Assembly (NCBI RefSeq): GCF_002078875.1 | Contig: NC_034412.1 | Location: 78,068,432-78,132,431 of the forward strand | Source of the DNA: Numida meleagris | Lineage: Eukaryota; Chordata; Aves; Galliformes; Numididae | Length of the DNA: 64,000 bases | Direction: 5' to 3' | Shown: positions 48,337-59,293 of the stretch, piece by piece | Layout of the letters: the number at the start of each line of letters is the position of its first letter | Numbering within the stretch: the stretch's first letter is position 1 | Notes under the pieces: model-generated | The model's input: the letters and a program-made list of their open reading frames with translations, nothing else | Told to the model about the DNA's origin: nothing | Database searches by the model: none | Made by a program: the position numbers and the translations under genes

Positions 48337-50692
48337 CAAAAGCTACTTACTCTCAGGGGAGAATATACTAATGATTACATTAATCATCATTGTTGCAATA
48401 AATAAAGCAGTTTTAAATATAGACAGCATGAATGTTAAACAAATACTTGATTTGGAGGTGTTTTCTAATTAGTTCTCTAAGCTGGTAATTTACTGTTCTG
48501 TGTTCAGTTCAGGCTCACTGCATTAAAGCACTATTGTAGGAAGTGATTCATTGTCAGTGATACGAAAAACAAAATTATGACTAAGAGATATAATACAGTT
48601 TTCAATGATAAATACACTATTTGTATCCTTTTTGCGTTACAATTTCTGCAGCTTTGCCTCCTGTTTTAATCAGGCACAAACAACTAAAATCATCACACAA
48701 GTTTTATATATCAAATTAGCTCTACTCCTGTGTTTTACTGGGATACCAGGATGAGGCTTGTCACATTTCAGATAGTCTGCAACAAACATGGACCTTTGGG
48801 CAGACTTCAAATGACCATATCCTATAGACTGAGCCAATACTTTCTAGCGCTAGCTAGAAAATTTCTGACACTGTTTAAAATCAATAAGAAGTATTGAATG
48901 CCTTCATTTGAAGCACTGTCTGGATGTTTTATGATTGGATCCCAAACTCCACAGGAGTCTGCAGAAACAGACATATCTAAGAAAATATGTTTTGTTGTGC
49001 TCCAGAGCTAAGCAGAAAGATGCATAAATTCTATCTGGCTCCCTAGACAAATTTGAAGTTAGTCATGTGAGACCTTTTAATATAGTATGATATGGTCCAT
49101 AAACACCTCTATTTCCCAGGAGCTTCAACAAACTACTTGAGGGCAAAGAGATCCTTACATAAAAGTTATCCTTAATTTCACTGGAAAAGACTGAGATGTC
49201 TATGGTAATTGTGTATATAAAATACCTACACATGAAGTACTTAAAGCCACCTTTAAACTCAGATAAACTTTCTGTTGTTGGCCCTAGCAAATTCTTACTG
49301 TACAGCTGCTTCAGGAGAAGCTGTTACTGATATTCTATAAGGACATAATTTTTTCTGTCAATTTCAATGTCTTTGTTCACTTATCACCTACTACATTAAA
49401 TTTTAATTTTGTTTTTTATGTGTTATTCATAACCAGTGATAGGCTTGCTGTTGCTAAAGCAACAAAAATCAATTCAAAAAAGCTTTTAAAACAGTGTGGA
49501 GAGACAAAGGTGGGTTATAAATGGAACTGATGACAGACTTCATCTCTAGTGTCTTAAAAGTCTCTTGGTTACATTTTAACACAGGTTTGAAAAGAAAACT
49601 CTAATTCCTGTTTCAGCTTCTTCTGAAGTGAATAGAGTATTTGTATTCTGAGCACTCGCACAAATATTGCTTTTAATTTTTAACAATTTTCTGTAGGTTT
49701 TTATGTTTTCTTTAGTAAAGCACCAAAAGAAAAAAAACAACAACTGTGTCTGTACGTGATTGCAGCAGTGAAGGATTAGCCACTACCAGAACTCTCTATG
49801 TCCACATTTCTGAATGTTTTATGAAAAATAACAGGAGAAAGGATGCAAAGTATGAATATATTTGCCAAGTAAAACTTTAGAAATTCAATGCCGCTTTACC
49901 AACTACCTTTTTTTCTACTTTCAAAAGCTAATCAAATGAAGGGCTTTTATGCTTGCCACTTTTTAGTACTTAACTTTATTCACATGAGTCAGAGAAATCA
50001 TAGCACTCTAAAAAATGGTCTTAGACTTCTGTCATTATAATTAAAATTATAAATCTTCATAAAATGATGTGTAAAATCTCCACTGAGTTTTCTGAAAGGC
50101 CATTTTTCTTGTTGCTACCTATTATTTTGCAGCTGAATTAAGCAAAGAGTCATGCTGAGTCTGTTTTTTCAAAATTTCCCACAGAAACAAACTAAATAGC
50201 AAGAAATAAGCAAAATGGTTAAATTAGTGATACAGAATCTGATAAATCAGCAGGTAGCCTGCAAACATGAATAAACAATTCTGATAAAGCCAGTCATGAT
50301 TCATTACTAAGATCCTTAATGTGCTTGTATTGTTTAATATTAACATAAAAATTTTCTATTGTGTAAATATAGATTTAAAATAAAAATATATAGATATATC
50401 TTTATACTTAGAATATATAAATAACAGAATTTAAAATCTGAACTTTTAGCAAAACTATTAAAAATAGCTCACTGATTAAAGGTTTGCACTTTGTTTTCAC
50501 TTTCTGTCAAAGTTCAGGTAAGCTTAATTATAAGGTGGGAAGAGAAGTTCTGAATAAGTAGACTGTATGAATACTTAACTGAATTATAATTGCCATAAAT
50601 ACACTCTCTGTTCAGATGATTCATAAACACTATTGCAATTACATCCATCTATCTGCATGATATAACAATTAGTAAACACATTAGTGGATTAA
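48337..50692. other. Intronic DNA, nothing recognised
   Basis: AT-rich unique-looking sequence without recognised exon or repeat. Confidence 0.4.
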
Positions 50693-50850
50693 TCACAGAA
50701 TCACAGAATTGCAGGGTTGGAAGGGACCTCAAGAGATCATCAAATTCAGCTCCCCCGTTAAAGTAGGTTCCCTACAATAGGTCACACATGTAGGCATCCA
50801 GACAGGACTTGAATATCTGCATAGAAGGAGACTCCACAACCCCTCTGTAC
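50693..50850 (-). mobile_element. CR1 LINE 3' fragment
   Basis: The reversed 3' end reads ATCACAGAATCACAGAATTG and GGTTGGAAGGGACCTC, followed by GTTCCCTACAATAGG and GAAGGAGACTCCACAACC. It resembles the copy at 37764, and the two may belong to one subfamily. Confidence 0.9.
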
Positions 50851-52656
50851 AAAATAAAACTTACCAATGCTTCCTGATAAGTAAGCATAATTCTATACTA
50901 GATTTACGTACCTGTTTTTGTTACTTCTGTCAATTAATTGTACTGTTTACATTTTTGCTGAACATGCAGCACATGAAGCAGATGTAACCGAGTTAGAAAC
51001 CAAGTTTTGTTTAGATTGTAAGTGATTTCTCCGGAATGATGCTTAAATAGAGAAATTAAAAGAGATCAAGGCGGTTCTCCTGTTTTGGTTGGGTTTTTGT
51101 TTTTTTTTCTTGTATCTCATGGATGGATTTTATCTTCCTGAATCTAACAGTGATTGTCCAGTGTTAACCATTTATTAAACCTGTATTGTATCTAAGTAGG
51201 AAAGGTACCATGACTTCTCTAAAGACTTCAAAGACTTTGAAACAAAAGGCATTTTTTCCCTAAAGCAATATCTGTGTTTGGCCTCATAAATTAAATGAGA
51301 AACACAGAAACAATTAGATCTTGAATCATGTAGATTATTTTATTATCTTATGGTTATCCTATGGAAAGGCTGCAAGTTAAGGAAAATTATATCACTTTCT
51401 CAGTAGAAACAACTATATGTATTTCACTATGAGACATGGAAATGTCACAAACTTTGTTGGTTTTCATGATGTTCTTAATTTTTTTGCCTCTCCATTTGTT
51501 ACTACAATTACAGTTTTCTAATAAATATGTGCCATAAAAATATCAATATATTATTATCCTTACTATTTTTATTTCCTTAATTGATTAATAGCATTCAGAG
51601 CTGTTCTGTAGTTTTACAAAAGAGAAATGAGATACATGTAAGTAAACCAAAAGTTTTCTTACTCCTGAAGTAGTTTCCATAAAACTGTTAGCTCCAGATG
51701 ACTGGTTGACAATTTCTCCTGCAGCAATCATTTAGATATGGTTTTTTATTTTTTATTTTCTGAATAACTTCCTATTACATATAGAAATATGATTATCTTT
51801 ATTAAAGCTGTGGAGGAAGAGAGGTAGAGGTCCATTATTTCTGATTCTTACTATTGTAAGATTGTAATGATTTTTTCAGGAGGGCAAATAAGCCAATTTT
51901 GTCAACTCACATCTTGCTCTTACGGTGACTACAATTAAAGGAATTTTTAGAATGTCATGCATGCATTTAAACCAGAACACTGATAATGGTGAGACACTTA
52001 TTTTCCTCAGAACTAAGCTGATAAAATAAGCTATCAAAAGATTACTGTAGAATTCAAAACTTCGAAATGTTTTTGTCCATTATTTAGAATAGGCTTTAAG
52101 CTTTTCAGAATTTCTGGCACCACCATAGAAACAAAGGCAGTCAGCAGCAGTACATACTGTACACTGTGCAGAGAGATGCCTTTCTAAAGGGAGTAGAAGG
52201 TATTTGTGAAGTAATGGCAGGTACATAAAAGTGAATTATCCTTAGAGAAATTGGGGGGAAGAAATTAATTTGGCTTAATTGGCTTCATTTTGCTTATTGT
52301 GATTACTACATTGGAAATTGAATTCTTAAATTTTTAAAACTGGAAAGTTGCAAACTGACATTGTGGTTTTCAAGTACCACTCCAAAAACCAGACTTGTGA
52401 AAGACACAAACAAATTTGGAGATATTTCTGTCTCTTTGACTACAACTGATATTAGCTGTCTTCAGAAACACTGGACTATAAAAATAGGGACTAGGGATTC
52501 TATCTCAAGCCTAATGTGCAAAGAATATTTTTTCTTTTCCTTGACTTTGACCAAATGCTTCAGATAAACCACTGTTATTCAAAATAATGTTTTTGATAAA
52601 ACAATCAAATAGAAATGAACAAAAGGAAAACAAAGCAGGGGGAAAAAAAGGACTAA
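50851..52656. other. Intronic DNA, nothing recognised
   Basis: AT-rich unique-looking sequence without recognised exon or repeat. Confidence 0.4.
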
Positions 52657-52661
52657 AATAC

Positions 52662-53062
52662 TGTCCTGGTTTTGGCTGAGATGGAGTTAACTTTCTTTAT
52701 AGTAGCTGCTATGGTGCTGTGTTTTGGATGGTGCGGTTGTTTTACTTTTGCTGAGCAGTGCTTACACTGAGTCAAGGACTTTTCAGCTCCTTGTGCTGTC
52801 CTGATAGTGAGGAGGCTGAGGGTGCACAAGAAACAAGGAGAAGATACAGCCTGGATAGCTGATCCAAACTGGACAGACTACCCTATTATGATATGCTGAC
52901 CAATAAAACTGGAGGGAGTTTGCTGGGGGGTGCTGCCATTGCTCAGGGACAGTCTGCGCATCAGTCAGTGAGTAGTAGGAATTGTACTGTGCATGCACAT
53001 TTTTAGCAGTATTGGTAGTAGTACTGCTGGTGCTTAGCTGCCTGCCAGGATAAACCACAACA
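52662..53062 (+). mobile_element. Solo LTR, ERVL-like avian family
   Basis: A 401-bp element starts TGTCCTGGTTTTGGCTGAGA and ends AACCACAACA, with a perfect 5-bp duplication AATAC (52657-52661 and 53063-53067). The start, the GTCAAGGACTTTTCAGCTCC box and the GGTGCTTAGCTGCC stretch near the end are familiar parts of a common bird ERV LTR. It seems shorter than full-length copies I recall, so an internal deletion is likely. The usual TATATAAA box appears mutated to AATAAAACTGG near 52901. Confidence 0.85.
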
Positions 53063-53067
53063 AATAC

Positions 53068-56000
53068 TGAAGAGAAAGAAACAAAAAAGCAAACTAAAAT
53101 ACTCTGAAAATTAACATCATTATTATAATTTAATTTACAGCATATAGATATCATAATAATAAGAGCCCCAAAAGAATAACAGAAGTAGTGTCAAAAAAGA
53201 GTTGGTGTCAATGATTAGAAGTCATCTCAACCAAAACTGCCTTTGGTTTCATCTTTAAAAGCACATTAACACACTGTGTAGAGTAAATAGTGAATGCTGA
53301 TCATAAATCTCAGAAACATGTGGAACATATTTATCAACTCAAGCAGAGTATAGTTTGGTTTCATAAGGGAATCAGAAGCCAGCTATCAACAGCATCACAA
53401 ATCTAGTATACTCCTATGATACATGGAATGCCAAATTTCACCTAGAAATGGATATAACAAACTGTTTTATAGACCTTTATATAAACATACTCTGCTATAG
53501 TAATAATTGGAGGAAAAGAAGCAGCAGAAAGAATTCTAGAAAAAAAGGAAACAGAAGACCTCACTTATGAAATGTAATTCATGTTACAATAAACACTAAG
53601 GTCATCTGTAACATCAGTTGTAAGAATTCAGAATTATTCTTTAAACTTTTTAACTTTTTGGAACAATGTTCAAACAGACTTCTCTCTTTAGCATGCATTG
53701 TTTTGTTCTCAGTTAACAAGCAGTTCCACCACCAAGTCTCTTTCTCTCTTTACCACAGATAGATCCGTCTACAGTCTCAGTTAAAGTGGAAAAGAAATCT
53801 TAGACATATATTTTTAATACAGTTTCTCATTCTCAAGAGCACTTGAATCAGTTATGCTAAATTGCAGTCCTTCATCTAAGCTACTACAACCAAAATCATT
53901 TCAGTAGAGAAATTGCTGATGATGGTCTAATTATTGTCAGGTGTTACTGCTATAAACAAAAGGAGCAAAGTTGCAATCACCTGTCTCTATAATTGATAAT
54001 GACTTGCAAAATGACAAAGAGGAGTTCTGGACTTTATTGTTCATAAGCTATAGCATATTGATAGGTTTTTTTTGCTCTCCCTTAAATGCACGGCTAAATG
54101 CTATGTTCTCAGTTAATGCTAATTCAATCAAAAGGTTTTCTTTCAGTATTTCAGTAGGCCATGATTAAGCCAACATTTCTTAAAAAGAAACAGGATAGAT
54201 TATGTGTCAAACATTGAATCAGCTAAAACAGAATCCTGAGATTAAAAATAGTGTCTACTGAATTTATTATTCTCATGACTGCAGCGTGATTTTTGAGTCC
54301 CATTTACATAAACTTTAAGAAATCTAAAAGAGATTAAGAAATCAAATTAAGAAATCAAAAATTCCACTTCTACATCACACAAACCTCAGACTGTTTCAAA
54401 ATTACGCATAAAAAGCATAACGCAGTGTCCTTCAAATAAATCTTTTCAGTGTAATTGTGTGCATCAGAGTCAGAAGACTTGCTTCATATAAAACCTGAAA
54501 ATACATAAACAGTCACTGGCTGTTCTGTAAATACCATGGAAAACAGGAAAAGAAAAAAGCTAATTACAAAAACACACACAAAAAAAACTGTTTTCCCCAA
54601 AGCCCTAGATAGTTTCAAACTAACCATGAAGAAAACTTAGAAATCAGAAAGGAAGTTTATAAATCTTCAAATAAATTAGGTTATTTCCACTAAGAATAGT
54701 CAGCAAAACAACAGTTTTAAGATGTTATTTAATGACTTTGGCAAATGAGATTATACCTTTGTTCCAAAAAGGGAACTGGACTTGATGACTTGATGACAGA
54801 ATTTTTTTCTAGTGTCATTTCTTATGCATGTGAACTGAACTGTGTTTTACAGCTAGAAATTGTCATAACAAATTCCCTCTACTCTTAAGTAAGCAGAAAA
54901 ATTCTGTTTGAAAATTCTGGTTTCCTTTTATACCTTGCACCTCTACAGACATTCTTAAGGACATTCTCCTTTGTCAGGAAGGAAACTGAAAGATACTATC
55001 ACTCCAGAGATTCTTGTCATTCCATATCACGGACTGGAGTGAAATGGTACCAGCATTTTTCTGGTATCATCAGTTTCCACAGAATTTATTATTAATTTTT
55101 AATTAGGTTTTGAGAAGTGAAATATTTCTTATGCTGAATTTCTTATGATATGACTTTTTATGTAGATAGACAGAAACTATTACTATAAAAATGATGAGAC
55201 TTGTGCTTCTGCTTTTATGTTGGGTGAATCCTAATGCTTGACAATTTAATGATCTGCTTTTCATACTGTAAGACTTGAATTTCATGAGCACTTTTACATG
55301 CTCACAGGCAAGTCATACATTTGTAAAACTGTCTGAGCTAATGAGTACATGTATCCACTTACACGCACAAATGTCTGGTAACTGTGTGGTAATGGCCTGC
55401 ACAAAAGTAGTCTCCCAAAACATGCATGGATCTTTGATACCATATAATAAAAATCTGAATGAGTTGATTAAAATAATTTTTTTTCAGTACTTAAATTATT
55501 TCCAATGTTTGGCATCAACGCAGAGCTTTAACATAGAATAAAAATGAAACTTTTTACCAGTTTAAGTATTCGTTTGCCCAGGCAACTTAGTGTTATGCAC
55601 ATATCTCGCTCACTACTTGTCAATGACAATGGTGAAGAAAATATTGAAAATGCATTTTTCCCCTGTAGTACTTTCTCTCTGGATTGACAGATTCTCCCTA
55701 ACAGAGAAGCAGAGAAGCTAAACTATTATTCTTTTAAAAAACATAAAACTCGGAATTTGATTCACCATTAGTCTGAGTTTTGTACTACTGTAGCAGCAGT
55801 AAACAAGAGTTTATACTGAGACAAAAAAAGGAAAAGGTGACAGGGGTAATGAATTTATTTAATCATCTGATGTAGAGAAACCCTGGGTCAAACTTTCTTC
55901 CAATTAAATCAGTAGGTTATAAGTCAGGAGAAAATATGGCCTGGAAATGTCTAAAGAGAACATCAGTGAGATCTGAGGACCTTATTCTTTTAAAAATTTG

Positions 56001-56451
56001 AGACTTTTTGGAGTGAAGCCATTAAGTAGTTAGCATATTTCCTCATGGGTAAATTCCAACTTTTATAGTTGAAAGACAGATGTGGAACAGCATGATAACT
56101 TTACAACATGATGAGAACAGAATATTTCTGAAGCCTTTAGATTAAATACTTCGACCCACAAATTAAATTTTAAAGGATATAAGAGCAGATCCTCACCGAC
56201 ACTAAATTAGTTAAGCTTCAATGACTTCAAATAAGCTATGCCAATTTCATACGAGCTTATCTATAAATTTCATCTTTCCAGAGAGCTTGTGTCTGTGTTG
56301 TCATGAACACTAACGGTAATATGAAGTATACTGCACGGTAAATCATATCATGATTTAGCTAGGATCGTCTTCTGAAAACTCTTCAGTCCGTTCTCTTGTC
56401 CCAGTCTGGGACAACGTAAAAGCTTAAAACGTGGCTCAAGACCTTCCCCAG
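53068..56451. other. Intronic DNA with small tandem repeat
   Basis: A 13-bp unit ATTAAGAAATCAA is tandemly duplicated at 54333-54358, with a poorer copy before it. No exon was recognised. Confidence 0.4.
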
Positions 56452-56770
56452 TAATGTGTCAAAGAACAGAGACTCTACAACCTCTCCGTGCAATTTGTGG
56501 CACTGCTTGACCATTGTTGTGGTGACATTTTTCTTCCCAGTATCTAATTGGAATTCCTCTCATTGCAGCTTGTGTGCATTGTCCCTTTCCTTGTCACTGT
56601 GCGCCCTTGAGAAAAGTCCACCTTACCTGCCTATTACATAGTTTAAAACAGGACCTTCCCTTGCCTGAAAATTTTGTTCTTTCACCCTCTCACTGTTTGT
56701 CACACCATGCAGTCCACTAATAATTTGGTGGCACTTGTCTGGATTCACTTCCAAATGTTGAATATGATGC
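56452..56770 (-). mobile_element. Old, degenerate CR1 fragment
   Basis: Reversed CR1 text is visible: AGAGACTCTACAACCTCTCC, GCAGCTTGTGTGCATTGTCC, GCCCTTGAGAAAAGTCCACC and GGTGGCACTTGTCTGGATTC. It is more diverged than the other copies and lacks the tail. Borders are approximate. Confidence 0.7.
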
Positions 56771-58788
56771 CTGACAAAAACCTGACTTTCTCTGCAAAGG
56801 ATCAGGTAGGCTGGCTCTTTCCTTCCCTAGCAGTGAATGATTTGAGTGATTTCCTTCTTTGCTTTCAACTAGGAGAATCTCAAATTGATCTTACTAGAAT
56901 AGTGGTACAGAATTTCGTGATTCAAAATACACTTCCACCTTGAACATATACATACAATTTATAATTTAGTATTTAATGTGAAATAATTGCAATTATTGTT
57001 TCTCAATAATATGCAATCCATTATAGTACCATCTATGATTTTTGTGTGTGCAAAACACAGAGTGCTATTTTGCACTATAAAAGACCAACATTTTAAAGCA
57101 TACAACACCAAATTATTGTCATTTTACTCCTTTGACCTTAAAATTTATATTTCATAATTCAGTATGTGGGCAGTAGAAATACAGTAGATACAACTTAAAG
57201 TGCTTAAAGTTTTCAGTCAAACCTTTGGAAGGTATTAGAAATAACTGGATCTTATATGTGTAGACTAAGGAGATCATTTTTAACAACAAAACTTTTTTTT
57301 AATAGATTTATACATATGTGTAAAAGATCACAGCCTCATTCTATTGTATATTTTTTATTTAATTGCAAATTAAAAATATTAGTATATTGTGGAACGTGAT
57401 TTAGCACAATTTTATACTGATTACAAATTACATTACGATGGGGAAAACAACAGAAAGTATGAAACTAATCAGTGGACACAATTACAACCTAGAGAAAATG
57501 TAAATGACTAGAAGAGTTTATTATTTTAATCAATTAATCATTAATTTGTGCACAACATTATAATACATGGAAATGCTAAGCAAAACTGAATGATCCATTA
57601 AATGCAAACTAAAGCAGCTGGTAGTAATCAAAGTATGGGTAAAAGAAGGTCATTATAAAAAATGAGACTATTTTTCTCAATATATAACAAACTGCTATAT
57701 ATTGTGCCTCGTGTCAATGATATAGTAGACAAATTTTGTGCAAAAATGCTGATCTGAGTTGTGGTCAGCATTTGTCTAGACAATTTACATTGCCGTTGTT
57801 GACACCAGCAGATGCCCTCAAACTCAATTTCCCCCTTTATAAAAGACTGCAGAGCTGCTGGCAAAACATTCTTCACAAGGGACTTTTCCTCTGGAATGCT
57901 GCTCCTTGCCAAGGTCTAAAATAGCCATAAACTGTTGACATTCCGGGTATGTTACAAAGTCCATCTGTGTAAGCTGACTGAGGCAGTAATGGGTAGGATA
58001 TCTCGTGGGAAGGTGTGATGGAGGTGCATGGGTCTTATGACTAGAAATTAAATGGGGTGTTAGAGAGTGGGAGGACAGAAGAGTGCTGCTTTTTTTGGAA
58101 GTTTTATTTACTGCAGTCTCTGCAGAATGTTTTAAAATACATGCCAAGGTTGCTCAAAGTCTTAAGTGCCCTTTATTGTGTTTATTTTTGATGAAAATCT
58201 AGATGAATTATAATTCAATTCCTAATGTTAATGATTCATTTCATTTTCTAAATTTTTCAGAGATTTTTCATACATTAAAATCGAAGTGGTAGACTTATTT
58301 TTCAGAATCCTTTCAGAGGTAAACAGACAAGATTTCTTAAAGAGTAAAGTGCTACGCAAAGTGACTAAGAATGCAAGAATCAACCCAAAGGATTTTGACA
58401 GTAAGAGCATCATGTTTTGCAGAAAGTTTTTTTTTTTTTTTTTGTTAAAACGCACATTAAGCAAAATGTATTCCAGAGATAACACTGGTTGTTTGTCAAG
58501 GAAAAAAAGAAAGATATCAATGTAATGACTTGTTTAAACTGTAGATGACCAATTAAAACTGCAAATAAATAAACAGAGAAATAAAAAAAAAAGCACAATG
58601 ATTAATTAGAGTAAAACGTCCCTTAGGATATTTTGTTAAATCTGAGTAATTGTTAATATTAAATTTAACAATATCGAAACTTTACTGTATTGAATAGTAA
58701 GAACAAAATCTGAAACATAGGATCTTAATTTTTGAGAAGAATATCTATATATAATCTAATTTAATCATTATTTAAATTCCTACCATTA

Positions 58789-58874
58789 AAAATTATATAA
58801 AATTATTAAAAATATTAAAATTATATAAAATTATCCCTACTGCTAAAAAAAATTATATAAAACTCCTACTGCTC
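58789..58874. repeat. Imperfect tandem repeat, unit about 30 bp
   Basis: AATTATATAAAA occurs at 58791, 58819 and 58851, and CTACTGCT at 58837 and 58866. The spacings are 28 to 32 bp. Confidence 0.75.
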
Positions 58875-59247
58875 AGCTGAACTCAGCACAGCTTAGATGG
58901 TGAGAAAGACATGCAGACTGCCAAGACTTCAAAAATATTGCTAGCAAGAGTTTATTAGATCCTGTACTTCAAGTTATTCAAGAAATTCAATTCAAAAATC
59001 CTTCTCTTTTCATTGAAATGATCTCCTGAAGTACAATTTTAGTACTGTTCAATAGAAGAGACAGATCATTATGGAATTTATATGCTGTCTTCTATTTTTA
59101 TTACATGTTTAGGCATTGTTTTCACCTGTGAAACTAGAGACAAAAAGCTAGAGGAGGATATATTTCTAGAGTGCTACAGTTTTGATCAGTACTAAGTCAC
59201 TCAAAAAATCCTGTGAAATAATTGTGAAAGATAATCAGCAAGATTAT

Positions 59248-59293
59248 AAAGTTCAAGAAGTCTTGAACTTTAGTTCCATTAATGGAACTAAAG
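59248..59293. repeat. Two abutting perfect palindromes
   Basis: First, AAAGTTCAAGA-AG-TCTTGAACTTT (59248-59271) has 11-bp arms and a 2-bp spacer. Second, CTTTAGTTCCATT is followed at once by its exact reverse complement (59268-59293), giving 13-bp arms without spacer. They share 4 bases. Confidence 0.9.

Noticed and set aside
52783..53154. A 123-codon minus-strand ORF
   Set aside because: It lies antisense across the ERVL-like LTR and its flank, and is explained by the LTR sequence.
54773..54812. A possible CR1 tail (GGACTTGATGACTTGATGAC)
   Set aside because: The resemblance to the CR1 box is too short and there is no ATTCTATG tail.
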